From: SZUA-35 sp965530755
GTDB lineage: Bacteria > Actinomycetota > Acidimicrobiia > Acidimicrobiales > SZUA-35
Length of the DNA stretch: 64,000 nt
Assembly: GCA_965530755.1 (NCBI GenBank)
Contig: CBESNA010000009.1
Coordinates: forward strand, 1-64,000
Direction: 5' to 3'
Part shown: piece after piece, positions 1-8,686 of the stretch
Layout: each line of letters begins with the position of its first letter
How positions within the stretch are numbered: position 1 is the stretch's first letter
Notes under the pieces: model-generated
What the model was told of the DNA's origin: nothing
The model's input: only the letters and a program-made list of their open reading frames with translations
The model's database searches: none
Program-made: the position numbers and the translations under genes

Positions 1-75
1 GACCCGCACCACTCTCATCCGCTCCACGCCGACCCGCACCACTCTCATCCGCTCCACGCCGACCCGCACCACTCC
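1..75. repeat. 30-bp tandem direct repeat, 2.5 copies
   Basis: Two identical 30-base units (1-30, 31-60) and half of a third (61-75) lie directly upstream of the nitronate monooxygenase-like gene. Each unit begins GACCCGCACCACTCTCATCC. The array runs off the left edge, so the true copy number is unknown. There are no spacers, so this is a tandem repeat and not a CRISPR array. The last copy breaks into the ribosome binding site of the next gene, so copy number could alter the 5' leader. Confidence 0.9.
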
Positions 76-87
76 AGGAGACCTGCC

Positions 88-1230
88 ATGAAGACACCCA
101 TCACCGAGATGTTCGGCATCGACGTCCCGATCCTCGCCTTCAGTCATTGCCGCGACGTCATCGCAGCAGTGTCGAAGGCCGGCGGCATGGGCGTGCTCGG
201 CGCGGTCGCCCACTCGCCAGAGCAACTCGAGATCGACCTCGCCTGGATCGAGGACGAGATCGGCGACAAGCCATACGGGGTCGATCTGATCGTGCCGGCC
301 AAGTACGCAGGCTCGGATGAAGGTGGGCTCAACATGCAGCAGCTGCGGCAACTGATCCCGCCCTCACACGTCGAATACGTCGACGACATCCTCCGCCGCT
401 ACGACGTCCCGCCGTTGCCGGATGACCAGCGAACCCGCGGACTCGGCTCCGGGGGAGCAGACGACGCCGCCCCGATGAGCGCAGAGAGCCAGGCGCCGAA
501 CCTCGACATCGCGCTCGCTCACAAGAGCGCCATCATCGTGAACGCCCTCGGCCCGCCTCCGGCGCACATGATCGAACGAGCAAAGGAGGAGGGACGCAAG
601 GTGGGCGCCCTTGCCGGAAAGGCCCAGCACGCCGAACGTCATGTCAACGCCGGTGTCGACGTGGTGATCGCCCAGGGGTCGGAGGCCGGCGGCCACACCG
701 GGGAGATCGGCACCATGGTCCTGATACCGGAGATCGTCGACGCCGTCGGCGCCATTCCGGTCCTCGGTGCCGGCGGCATCGGTCGGGGCCGTCAAATGGC
801 CGCCGCCATGGCGCTCGGCGCCGCCGGTGTCTGGTGCGGGTCGGTCTGGCTCACGACCGAAGAGGCAGAGACGCAGCCGGTCGTGAAAGACAAGTTCCTG
901 GCCGCGACGTCTTCTGACACGATTCGCTCCCGGTCCCGTACCGGCAAGCACGCACGACAGCTGAAATCGGCCTGGACCGAGGAGTGGGAGAACCCCGAGA
1001 CGCCGATGCCGCTCGGCATGCCCATGCAACCGGTGCTGATCGCCGAGGCCATCACGAGGATCGACCGGGCCGCGCACACCAATCCGGGCGCTCAGCAGCT
1101 CGCCAACTACTTCGTCGGTCAGATCGTCGGCACGATGAATCAGTCCAAGCCGGCTGCCCAGGTGGTGTTCGACATGGTCGACGAGTTCATCGATGCCGTT
1201 CATCACCTGAGCGCCCAGCTCGACGGCTGA
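88..1230 (+). CDS. Nitronate monooxygenase / 2-nitropropane dioxygenase-like flavoprotein
   Basis: A 380-residue TIM-barrel FMN protein of the NPD (nitronate monooxygenase) family, expected in the cytosol oxidising nitronates or acting as an enoyl reductase-like flavoenzyme. The N-terminus (ITEMFGIDVPILAF) is typical of the family. The stretch QGSEAGGHTG at about residues 196-205 carries the His (H203) that is the catalytic base position in NMO-type members. VLGAGGIGRGRQMAAAMALGA near 230-250 is the phosphate-binding part of the barrel. An AGGAG ribosome site lies 8 nt before the ATG. A Pro/Gly-rich insertion at about 108-130 (DDQRTRGLGSGGADDAAP) looks lineage specific. The substrate cannot be told from sequence. 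Confidence 0.85.
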   Translation: MKTPITEMFGIDVPILAFSHCRDVIAAVSKAGGMGVLGAVAHSPEQLEIDLAWIEDEIGDKPYGVDLIVPAKYAGSDEGGLNMQQLRQLIPPSHVEYVDDILRRYDVPPLPDDQRTRGLGSGGADDAAPMSAESQAPNLDIALAHKSAIIVNALGPPPAHMIERAKEEGRKVGALAGKAQHAERHVNAGVDVVIAQGSEAGGHTGEIGTMVLIPEIVDAVGAIPVLGAGGIGRGRQMAAAMALGAAGVWCGSVWLTTEEAETQPVVKDKFLAATSSDTIRSRSRTGKHARQLKSAWTEEWENPETPMPLGMPMQPVLIAEAITRIDRAAHTNPGAQQLANYFVGQIVGTMNQSKPAAQVVFDMVDEFIDAVHHLSAQLDG

Positions 1231-1247
1231 CCACAGCTCGCCCCAAC

Positions 1248-1306
1248 GCGCTCACTGCGGCCGCGCTCACGGTGCACTGCGGCCGCGCTCACGGTGCGCT
1301 GCGGCG
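1248..1306. repeat. 22-bp imperfect tandem repeat, about 2.7 copies
   Basis: Between the NMO-like gene and the kinase, a 22-base unit starting GCGCTCACGGTGCACTGCGG occurs at 1263-1284. A shortened copy lies at 1248-1262 and a copy with one change from 1285. It places several GTG triplets in front of the kinase, which confuses start prediction. Function is unknown; it may be a slippage product. Confidence 0.75.
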
Positions 1307-1353
1307 CGACCGATACTGCCCCGGACAGACCTGTCAGCCGATCCGGGAGATCC

Positions 1354-2940
1354 GTGGCCGCAACGCCAAACACGAGTACGCCGAAAGGCGCGCAAGCCGG
1401 CTCGAGCCGTTTCGCCCGGGCTGACCAGGAACAAGAACGGCGCGCCCGCGCGGCCGAGCAGTCCCAGATGATCGCATGTTTCAGCCACGAGATCCGATCA
1501 CCGCTTCACACCATTCTCGGCGTCGCAGAACTGCTCGCCGCCAGCCCCGATCTCTCCAGCGAGAACCGAAGTCACGTCGACACGATCACGTCCGAATCCG
1601 AGGCGCTCCGTGCGATGATCGACGATGTCCTGGATGTCGCGAAACTCTCGGCCGGCCAGATGGAGTTGTCGAACGAGGTGTTCTCACCGGCGACGGTCGT
1701 TGACGAAGTCGGTCGAGGGTTCGGCCTCGATTGCGCAAAGAAGGGCCTCGAGTTCGCAATTCGGGTCGACGCCGGCATCCCTTCCCGGGTGAAGGGCGAC
1801 TCGTTGCGGGTGCGACAGATCCTCGTGAATCTCGTTTCCAATGCCGTTCGCTACACCGAGTCGGGATTCGTACGACTCGAAGCCATCCAGAATCCAGACG
1901 GATCGATTCGGTTCCGTGTCACAGACTCCGGCCCCGGCATCGCCCAGGAAGCAAGGGCAACCATCTTCGAACCCTTCGCCAGAGCGAGCAAGGACCAATC
2001 GGTGGGCTGCGGTCTGGGGCTGGCGATCACCAAGCGCCTCGTCGAGCTCATGGACGGCTCGCTCGGCTTCGAGACCGGAGACGGGGGCACCGCCTTCTGG
2101 TGCGACCTCGTGTTCGGACACGCCAGGCGGGCGAGCGACTTCCAGCCGCGTCCGAAGGTTCCCGCCATCCCTGTTGCCATCGACTGCCGGGTGCTCATCG
2201 TCGATGACAGCGAGGTCAACCGCCTGCTCGCTGCATCGCAACTCGAACGGCTCGGCTACTCCTTCGTCACAGCACAGAGCGGAGAAGAGGCGCTCGCCCG
2301 CCTCGATGCCGAACACTTCGACGCGGTGCTCATGGATTGGCACATGCCGGGACTGGATGGTTTGGAAGCCACGCGACAGTGGCGGGCCGGGGAGAGCCGG
2401 GAGCCGCCGCTCCCGATCATCACGATGACCGCCAGCGCCATGTCCGGAGATCGCGAGCGATGCCTCGATGCCGGAGCCAGTGACTATCTGTCGAAGCCCG
2501 TCTCGATCAGCGATCTCGGCTCGATGCTGGGCCGCTGGACCGGTCCACGCGGCAACCAGCGCGGCCGAGCGGCTGAACTCTCCTACGATTCAGCACAGAT
2601 CGACGCTCTGATCGGCGACCTCGGCGACATTGGTGTCGTCTGCTCGATTCTGGACGCCTTCCTCGACATGGTGCCGCAGTACCGAGCATCAACCCGCCAA
2701 GGCCTCGAACGCGGTGACCAACCAAGCATCGAACGGGCGGCCCACACGCTGAAGTCGACCGCGGCGATGTTGGGGGCCAAGGAGCTTGCCGAGGCGTGCC
2801 AGATCCTCGAACTGAGCGCAGCCGACGGGCTGGCTGACCTCAGCACCCTGGTCGAGAGCTTCGACCGGCGTTGCCGGGATGCCGAAGTCGATCTCGCCGC
2901 CCTCCTCGTTTCGCTCCGCGAACAAGAAGCATCCGAGTGA
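1354..2940 (+). CDS. Cytosolic hybrid histidine kinase with receiver and Hpt domains
   Basis: Sensor-less hybrid kinase of 528 residues, numbered from GTG 1354. Domain order: short coiled N-terminus rich in Q/E/R, HisKA with H-box SHEIRSPLHTILG (His45), HATPase_c with G1 DSGPGI and G2 CGLGLAI, receiver with DDSE and phospho-acceptor Asp328 in LMDWHMPG plus the KPVS lysine, then Hpt with His464 in AAHTLKSTAAMLGA. There is no transmembrane helix or PAS domain, so the input is probably a partner protein. The frame is open upstream to GTG 1294, but that start lies in a repeat; GTG 1354 has GGGAGA just upstream and is preferred. It overlaps the SpoIIE gene by GTGA and begins a five-gene signalling operon. 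Confidence 0.9.
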   Translation: MAATPNTSTPKGAQAGSSRFARADQEQERRARAAEQSQMIACFSHEIRSPLHTILGVAELLAASPDLSSENRSHVDTITSESEALRAMIDDVLDVAKLSAGQMELSNEVFSPATVVDEVGRGFGLDCAKKGLEFAIRVDAGIPSRVKGDSLRVRQILVNLVSNAVRYTESGFVRLEAIQNPDGSIRFRVTDSGPGIAQEARATIFEPFARASKDQSVGCGLGLAITKRLVELMDGSLGFETGDGGTAFWCDLVFGHARRASDFQPRPKVPAIPVAIDCRVLIVDDSEVNRLLAASQLERLGYSFVTAQSGEEALARLDAEHFDAVLMDWHMPGLDGLEATRQWRAGESREPPLPIITMTASAMSGDRERCLDAGASDYLSKPVSISDLGSMLGRWTGPRGNQRGRAAELSYDSAQIDALIGDLGDIGVVCSILDAFLDMVPQYRASTRQGLERGDQPSIERAAHTLKSTAAMLGAKELAEACQILELSAADGLADLSTLVESFDRRCRDAEVDLAALLVSLREQEASE

Positions 2941-4127
2941 GCGAGCACACCGGCGTGCGAGCCGCAGACGTCGTCTCGCTGACATCGGCGTTGGTCGAAG
3001 CCAACGATCAGCTGCTCGCGCTCTACGACCTCGCACACGTCACGTCGAACACTCTCGACGAGCGACAAGCTGCCGTCGAGGTCCTCACGAGGTCGTCGCG
3101 GATCCTGTCAGCCGGCGCGATGGTGCTCACCACTGCGACCGACGTGATCGGCATCGGCACGCACACGGACCGCGAACACCTCACCGCCATCACGTCCGGC
3201 CGATCCGATGCCGCCGGTGATGGAGCGATCGTGGTGGCCGCAACCCATGCCAGTGGTCTCGAGGCCGAGCTCCGGGTCCTACGACGCGGCGCTGTGTTCT
3301 CGACCGGCGATCGCAAGATGCTCTCGGCCGTGCTCAGAACGGCACTCGGCGCGATCAGCACGGCCCGTCTCCATCAGCAGGTACTCAGCCGAGCGCTCGA
3401 CACCAGAGAACTCGAACGAGCTGCCGAGATCGCCCAACTCGCACTGCCCAGGTGGCGGCCCCAGATGCCAGGACTCGAGCTGTTCGTCGCAGCCGAACCG
3501 GCCCGCGAGACCGGCGGCGATCTCTACTGCTTTGCCATCGACGGCAACGATCTCGCATTTGCGGTCGGTGACGTGTCCGGCAAGGGACTGACAGCGGCCG
3601 TGATGATGACGACGGCGATCTGCGCGGCGAAGGCAGCCTTCCGGGAGCCATCGAAGCTCGACCCGGCCCAACAGCTGACCATGATCAGCGACTGGACCTA
3701 CGATCACCTCTCCGATGCCGGGCTCTTCATCACACTCTTCGTCGGGCGCTACGAGTCGGACAGCGGCATGCTGCACTGGGCCAACGCCGGCCACAGCCCC
3801 TGCGGTCTGTCGCACGACGGCGACTGGACCGAACTGACGGCCCAGATCCCACCGATCGGCGTGTTCCCCGACATCTCGGCTCGGACCGAGTCGATGCAGC
3901 TCGAGGTGGGGGACCTCCTGGCGGTCGGTTCTGACGGCATCGTCGAACAGGAGAACTACGACGGCGAGCCGTTCGGCGACAACGGCATGCGCACTGTCCT
4001 CGACACCCGCCCTCGGCCACCATTGAACGATCTCGGCCCCATGCTCTTCGATGCCGTGGATCGCTTCTCCGGTGGCCGGCCGCCGCTCGACGATCGCACC
4101 ATCCTGCTGCTGCGGCGAACGACATGA
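2937..4127 (+). CDS. SpoIIE/RsbU-type PP2C serine phosphatase
   Basis: About 396 residues. The N-terminal half (to about 150) looks GAF-like and is probably sensory. The C-terminal half is a SpoIIE domain, with ARETGGDLYCF and VGDVSGKGLTAAVMM supplying the metal-binding Asp residues, LHWANAGHSP in the middle and SDGIVEQEN and DDRTILLL at the end. This family dephosphorylates STAS anti-anti-sigma proteins. The GTG start overlaps the kinase stop (GTGA), which fixes the start, and the stop overlaps the next gene by ATGA. The product probably acts on the STAS protein two genes downstream. No DNA-binding or membrane part is seen. Confidence 0.9.
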   Translation: MSEHTGVRAADVVSLTSALVEANDQLLALYDLAHVTSNTLDERQAAVEVLTRSSRILSAGAMVLTTATDVIGIGTHTDREHLTAITSGRSDAAGDGAIVVAATHASGLEAELRVLRRGAVFSTGDRKMLSAVLRTALGAISTARLHQQVLSRALDTRELERAAEIAQLALPRWRPQMPGLELFVAAEPARETGGDLYCFAIDGNDLAFAVGDVSGKGLTAAVMMTTAICAAKAAFREPSKLDPAQQLTMISDWTYDHLSDAGLFITLFVGRYESDSGMLHWANAGHSPCGLSHDGDWTELTAQIPPIGVFPDISARTESMQLEVGDLLAVGSDGIVEQENYDGEPFGDNGMRTVLDTRPRPPLNDLGPMLFDAVDRFSGGRPPLDDRTILLLRRTT

Positions 4128-4534
4128 ACACGGGAGACGTTCCGAGGGAGACCCTCGTCCTCACCACCGAGCACACCGCGCTCCGAGCGCTCCGGCCGTG
4201 GCTGGAGCGCTGCCTGCAGCCGAGTGATCCAGAGCAGATCGGGCGGATCGAACTCGCTCTTCAGGAATTGGCTGCAAACGTGGTCGACCACGCAGACGGC
4301 GCAGGTGAGCACTTCACGATTCATCTGGATCAGCCGAGCGGCGCCGTTCGGGTGGAGCTTCGCGACAAAGGGAAACCTGTCGAGCTCCCATGCCCCTCCA
4401 CCAACGAACCCCACCCCCGGGTCGGCGGCTACGGCCTGATGATCGTGGAGCAACTGGCCTCGACCGTGCGCTGCGAGCGAGTGGGAGACGAGAACGTGTG
4501 GTGGGTCGAGTTCGATAGGCCGAGCGACGGCTGA
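4124..4534 (+). CDS. RsbW-like ATP-binding anti-sigma/serine kinase
   Basis: A 136-residue HATPase_c_2 (GHKL) domain alone. The N-box is LALQELAANVVDHA, the G1-type loop is LRDKGKPVELP and the G2-type loop is GGYGLMIVEQLA. In partner-switching systems this protein phosphorylates the STAS antagonist and binds a sigma factor or other effector. It overlaps the SpoIIE gene by ATGA, so the two are translationally coupled. No sigma-factor gene is adjacent, so the target is unknown. Confidence 0.88.
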   Translation: MNTGDVPRETLVLTTEHTALRALRPWLERCLQPSDPEQIGRIELALQELAANVVDHADGAGEHFTIHLDQPSGAVRVELRDKGKPVELPCPSTNEPHPRVGGYGLMIVEQLASTVRCERVGDENVWWVEFDRPSDG

Positions 4535-4584
4535 ACGCAGGTCGCGGCCCTTCTATCGGTCCGCTCCCGGCCGAGACTCGACAC

Positions 4585-4923
4585 ATGGTTCTCGGCATCG
4601 GAAAGAAGGACGTCGCAGTTGCGACGATCACGGTCACGGGTCGGCTCGATTCAGTTGAAGCTGCTCCGTTGCGTTCGGAAGTCAGCGAACACCTGAACAA
4701 CGGGACGAACCGGATCATCATCGATCTCTCCTCCGTCGAGTTCGTCGACAGTGCCGGGCTGGCGGCGCTGGTGATCGGCATGAAACGGGCTCGACTCAAC
4801 GGCGGCGACGTCCGCCTCGTGCGACCCAGCCATGTCGACGCCCAACGCGTATTCGCCCTCACCAAGTTCGACGATGTTTTCGTAATGGCCGAGGACCTCG
4901 AACTCGCAGCAAAAGGCTGGTGA
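4585..4923 (+). CDS. STAS-domain anti-sigma factor antagonist
   Basis: A 112-residue single STAS domain. IIIDLSSVEFVDSAGLAAL contains the conserved phosphorylatable serine (Ser56 in DSAG). The unphosphorylated form normally sequesters the RsbW-like kinase; the kinase and the SpoIIE phosphatase set its state. It lies 50 bp after the kinase-like gene and is separated by one base from the receiver gene downstream, so it belongs to the same operon. Confidence 0.9.
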   Translation: MVLGIGKKDVAVATITVTGRLDSVEAAPLRSEVSEHLNNGTNRIIIDLSSVEFVDSAGLAALVIGMKRARLNGGDVRLVRPSHVDAQRVFALTKFDDVFVMAEDLELAAKGW

Positions 4924-4924
4924 C

Positions 4925-5332
4925 ATGAGGGCCGTCGAGTCGACGTCCTCGCAAGATGTCCTCTCCGGCCGCGCTCCGTCTGCGCTGATCGTCGACGACG
5001 ACGTCGTCGCTCTGATCGTCGTTCGCCACATGCTGGAGATGTTGGGCCTCGACGTCACCCAGGCCGCGAATGTCCCGGCCGCTCGAGCCGCGTTGTCTCG
5101 CCGATCGTTTGATCTCGTGATTGCCGACTACTCCATGCCCGGCGAGACCGGCCTGGCACTCCTCGACACCGTCGGCGACACACCGTTCGTGCTGCTGTCC
5201 GGCGTGATCGAACGTGGGGAGGCCCTGCACTCCACGGCGAGCGAAGTGACCGCCCATCTCACGAAGCCCGTGTCGACCGAAGAGCTCCGGGCCGTCGTGA
5301 CCGGCCTCGTGCCGGCGCTTCTCGACGCCTGA
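4925..5332 (+). CDS. Single-domain response regulator receiver
   Basis: A 135-residue CheY-like protein with no output domain. The acidic pair is in IVDDDVV, the phospho-acceptor is Asp68 in VIADYSMPG, and the lysine is in LTKPVS. The ATG follows the STAS stop after one base. Likely a phosphoryl shuttle or competitor for the Hpt domain of the hybrid kinase at the head of the operon (inference from context). An N-terminal extension of about 17 residues (VESTSSQDVLSG) precedes the domain. Confidence 0.88.
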   Translation: MRAVESTSSQDVLSGRAPSALIVDDDVVALIVVRHMLEMLGLDVTQAANVPAARAALSRRSFDLVIADYSMPGETGLALLDTVGDTPFVLLSGVIERGEALHSTASEVTAHLTKPVSTEELRAVVTGLVPALLDA

Positions 5333-5394
5333 CCGGCCGCTTCGTCTCTTTCTCACCTATTCCCAATAAGGCGGAATCGGTGTAGGCTGCCGCA

Positions 5395-6303
5395 ATGGAT
5401 CAAGAGAATGGGCTGCACGGCCACGATCACGAGGACGTGCCAACAGGGCGCCTCGTCGCTGCAGCAGGGCTGAACAGCGGATTCGCTGTGATCCAGGTGA
5501 TCGTCGGCCTGGCGCTCGGTTCGGTCGTCGTCCTCGCCGACGCTGCACACCAGATCGTCGATGCGGTCGGGCTTCTCACTGCGCTGACCGCCGCATTGCT
5601 GGCCGCTCGACCAACGTCATCTTCGATGTCGTACGGATGGGGGAAGGCCGATGCTCTCGGCGGATTCGTCTCGGGCTTGTTGCTGCTCGCGTCGATCGGC
5701 TGGATCACCGTCGAATCGATTCGTCGACTCTTCGATCCGGTGGCGGTCGAGGGGGGCGGCGTGATCGTCATCGGCCTCGTGGCCATCGCCGTCAACGGCC
5801 TCAGCGTGCTGGCGCTGTCGTCACGGGGACGAGGCGAACGAAGTCTCTCGCTACGCGCCGCCCGCCTCCACCTGCTGACCGACCTGGCAGGATCGTTTCT
5901 CGTGGTCGCCGCCGGCGTACTGCTCGCTGGCACCTCGTGGACCTGGATCGATCCGGCCGCATCACTCCTGCTCAGCGCCATGGTGCTCCGGGCAACGGTC
6001 CGGCTGCTGCGCAACGCGTCGAACGAGCTGCTCGATCGCGTCCCGTCCACTCTGAGTGTGGAGGAGGTCACCGCCCTGCTGGACAGCCAGCCCGGTGTCG
6101 ACCGAGTGCACCACGTCCACGTGCGACCACTCGGCCAGGAACGGTCGAGCGTGACGGCCCACGTCGTGGTCAACGGTCAGCCATCACTTCACCAGGCCCA
6201 GGATCAATTGGGGATCTTGAGCACCGCGTTGGCCGATCGTTTCGGCGTGACACACGCGACGCTGCAACTGGAGTGTCACCCTTGCGAAGACGAGGACTGC
6301 TGA
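5395..6303 (+). CDS. Cation diffusion facilitator (zinc/divalent metal exporter)
   Basis: A 302-residue membrane antiporter with about six TM helices and a cytosolic C-terminal domain. The CDF metal site is visible as H52xxxD56 in LADAAHQIVDA on TM2 and HLLTD on TM5. The N-terminus has a His-rich metal-binding tract (HGHDHED) and the C-terminus ends CHPCEDEDC, both typical of metal sensing or delivery. It probably exports Zn(II), Co(II) or Fe(II) using the proton gradient. It stands alone; the ribosome site is weak. Confidence 0.9.
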   Translation: MDQENGLHGHDHEDVPTGRLVAAAGLNSGFAVIQVIVGLALGSVVVLADAAHQIVDAVGLLTALTAALLAARPTSSSMSYGWGKADALGGFVSGLLLLASIGWITVESIRRLFDPVAVEGGGVIVIGLVAIAVNGLSVLALSSRGRGERSLSLRAARLHLLTDLAGSFLVVAAGVLLAGTSWTWIDPAASLLLSAMVLRATVRLLRNASNELLDRVPSTLSVEEVTALLDSQPGVDRVHHVHVRPLGQERSSVTAHVVVNGQPSLHQAQDQLGILSTALADRFGVTHATLQLECHPCEDEDC

Positions 6304-6327
6304 CCGATCGAGCTCGACCAGCGGCGG

Positions 6328-6945
6328 TCAGAACCCCGTCGCTGCGGCCGGCTCCCTCAGCTTCCAGAGCCATCCGAACAAGGCAGCCTGCGCCCCGAGC
6401 ACCACCACAGCGAGCCCGAGGCTCACTGGGTCACCGCTCGGGATGTTGATCAGGACGTAGAGGACATCGACCACTGTCATGACCCCGGCCCAGATCAGCG
6501 CCTGCCCGACGTTTCGCTTCATCACGGCCCGGATCTGCCCGATCAACAGGATCAGACCGATCACGATGATCACGCCTCCGACGACGTAGATCGTGGTGCT
6601 GAACTCGTCGATCGAGATGTCGGCTTCTGTTTCGAGGTCCGCCCGAATCGAGTCAGAGCTGAGGAGGGCGAGACCGAGCGCTCCGAAGATGAGCGGAATG
6701 GTCTTGAGCACGGTGATCACCCACGCCAGCACCTTTATCCCGCTGGGGAAGCCGTCGGCGGGGCGCGGCATCGCCGACGACGGGGAGAACCCTCCGACCG
6801 CCCGGTACGTGCCTTCCCAGCTCGAGCCGTTCCAGTAGCGCTCGGTTCCGGGCGGATCTCCCTGCGCGAAGTACCAACCAGCCGCCGGCTGGGTGCTCGC
6901 CGGCTGCTGACTGGCCCCGAGATCGAAGTTGTCCGAATCGTTCAT
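6328..6945 (-). CDS. DUF2510 membrane protein
   Basis: A 205-residue protein of unknown function. The N-terminal DUF2510 motif (AGWYFAQGDPPGTERYWNGS, about residues 23-42) is a short W-rich actinobacterial module. A Pro/Ser linker follows, then four predicted TM helices (ITVLKTIPLIFGALGLALL; VVGGVIIVIGLILLIG; ALIWAGVMTVVDVLYVLI; LAVVVLGAQAALFGWLW). The start ATG at 6945 has AGGAGG at the right distance; a longer frame to 6981 lacks one. Confidence 0.8.
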   Translation of the reverse strand: MNDSDNFDLGASQQPASTQPAAGWYFAQGDPPGTERYWNGSSWEGTYRAVGGFSPSSAMPRPADGFPSGIKVLAWVITVLKTIPLIFGALGLALLSSDSIRADLETEADISIDEFSTTIYVVGGVIIVIGLILLIGQIRAVMKRNVGQALIWAGVMTVVDVLYVLINIPSGDPVSLGLAVVVLGAQAALFGWLWKLREPAAATGF

Positions 6946-7082
6946 CGTCACCTCCTGTGACCCTCCCGAGAGTATCGCCACGACCCAACTGCCAGCGCCA
7001 CGCGCCGCCCTGGGTACGTGTCGCGCTGGCAGTTGAGATCGTTGACGCGGGATGGGCGGCTCGCGAGTGGCAGACTCTCGAC

Positions 7083-7529
7083 ATGCTGATCGATGACATT
7101 CGCACCGACCTGACGGCCGCCATGCGGGCCAAGGACGCTGTTCGCCTCCGGACGCTTCGGGCTGTGATCGCTGCTGTTCAGGAAGCTGAGGTCGCCGGCG
7201 ACAAGGCGGCGACGCTCGACGATGACGGCATCAGGAAGGTCATCGCCGCGCAAGCCAAGCGACGAGTCGAGGCCGCCGAAGCATTCGACCAAGGCGACCG
7301 TCCCGAGAAGGCAGCGGACGAGCGTGCCGAGTTGGCCATCCTCGAGGGGTACCTTCCCGCAGGGCTCGACGACGCTGAGCTGGAGTCGCTGGTCGACCGG
7401 GTGTTGTCCGACGAAGGACTCACGACGAAGGCAGACATGGGTCGAGCCATGAAAGCGGTGAACGCCGCCGTCGCAGGGCGAGCCGACGGTCGAGCTGTGG
7501 CCGAACTGGTCAGGTCGAAGCTGAGCTGA
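7083..7529 (+). CDS. GatB/YqeY domain protein
   Basis: A 148-residue YqeY-type protein, the usual length of the family. It shows the all-helical pattern IRTDLTAAMRAKDAVRLRTLRAVIAAVQ and the C-terminal KADMGRAMKAVNAAVAGRADG module. This is the tRNA-binding tail domain shared with GatB and is linked to transamidosome or mischarged tRNA handling; the exact role is not settled. The frame is open to 6957, but only ATG 7083 fits the family. Its 3' end overlaps the convergent MFS gene by 20 bp. Confidence 0.88.
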   Translation: MLIDDIRTDLTAAMRAKDAVRLRTLRAVIAAVQEAEVAGDKAATLDDDGIRKVIAAQAKRRVEAAEAFDQGDRPEKAADERAELAILEGYLPAGLDDAELESLVDRVLSDEGLTTKADMGRAMKAVNAAVAGRADGRAVAELVRSKLS

Positions 7530-8679
7530 CCACTCGACGCGAAGTCGCGAAGCTCAGCACCGTGAAGCCGCCGGCAAGCGACGTCACCACACCGAGGGCG
7601 ATCGAGAGGCTCGAGATCGACGCCAACGCGGTGATCAGCAGCGGCATGGCCATCCCCGGATAGGCCAGCAGGTAGAACGTCGAGGTCAGCGCGCCGCGTT
7701 TGTCGCCGGCCTCCATCGTGCCGAGAAGCCCGAGCACGCCTGCAGTCAGGGTTCCTGCTCCGAGCCCGAGCAGCGTCGACGCAACCAGCAACACGGGCCA
7801 GGCGCCAGTGGTGAAGGCGATCCAACCCAAGCCGTACCCGAGGAGTCCTGACGTCATGCCGAGCGGAAGAGCGCCGGCCGAACCGACGCGGCCCACCAGC
7901 GGACGGGCGAACATCCCGGCCCACGCGGTGAGCATTCCGGCGCCCGCTGCCACCGCGACCTCTCCCCCGTCGAGTGAGTCGCTGATCAGTACCGGGAAGA
8001 GAGCGAACGCAGTGGACGGGAAGCAGAAGACCCAGATCGCGGCCGGAACGATCACGGCCAGGAACTGCGGACGACTCGCGGCCGGCACGCCGAGTGACAC
8101 TCGAAGGCGAGCAGCAGGATTCGGTGAGCGGGTCTCAGGGACGGTGGCGACGCCCGCTGCGACGAACACGGTCACAACGGAGTGAACGACGTACGGGACG
8201 ATCAACGGATAGGGAACGAACGCCTCGAAGATCGCGGACACGGGCGGGCCGATTCCGAAACCACCGAACGTCACGAGCGTCGTGGTCACGGCAGCTCGCA
8301 ACTCGCTCCCCGGCCCCATCAACTCGAGCAGCCATGCCGAACCGACGCCCAACACTCCTCCGCTGACGACGCCGAGCAGGAGACGCCCCAGGAGCAGCAA
8401 CTCGAAGGAGTTCCGGCCCAGAATCATCACCAGCGACGCTCCCGCCGACAGGACGATCATCGGTAGCACCACCGGCCGGCGACCGAAACGATCCGAAGCC
8501 GGGCCGGCGAAGAGAAGGGTCAACAGGATGCCGGCCACATACACGACGAAGATGGCCATCGTCTGTGACGAAGTGAGGTCGAGCCGATCGCGATACAGCA
8601 CGAGGAAGGGGGTCGACACGTTGGTGCCGTACGCAACGACGAACAGTCCTGCCGCAAGGACCCATGTGTGGCGAGCCAC
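7510..8679 (-). CDS. MFS transporter
   Basis: A 389-residue major facilitator with twelve predicted TM helices. The loop 2-3 signature is present as GPASDRFGRRPV. The N-terminal sequence VLAAGLFVVAYGTNVSTPFLVLYRDR resembles drug or metabolite exporters. GTG start. The last 20 bp overlap the YqeY gene on the other strand. It lies 7 bp downstream of the SDR gene and may share its transcript. The substrate cannot be predicted. Confidence 0.87.
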   Translation of the reverse strand: MARHTWVLAAGLFVVAYGTNVSTPFLVLYRDRLDLTSSQTMAIFVVYVAGILLTLLFAGPASDRFGRRPVVLPMIVLSAGASLVMILGRNSFELLLLGRLLLGVVSGGVLGVGSAWLLELMGPGSELRAAVTTTLVTFGGFGIGPPVSAIFEAFVPYPLIVPYVVHSVVTVFVAAGVATVPETRSPNPAARLRVSLGVPAASRPQFLAVIVPAAIWVFCFPSTAFALFPVLISDSLDGGEVAVAAGAGMLTAWAGMFARPLVGRVGSAGALPLGMTSGLLGYGLGWIAFTTGAWPVLLVASTLLGLGAGTLTAGVLGLLGTMEAGDKRGALTSTFYLLAYPGMAMPLLITALASISSLSIALGVVTSLAGGFTVLSFATSRRVVSSAST

Positions 8680-8686
8680 GAGTGCG

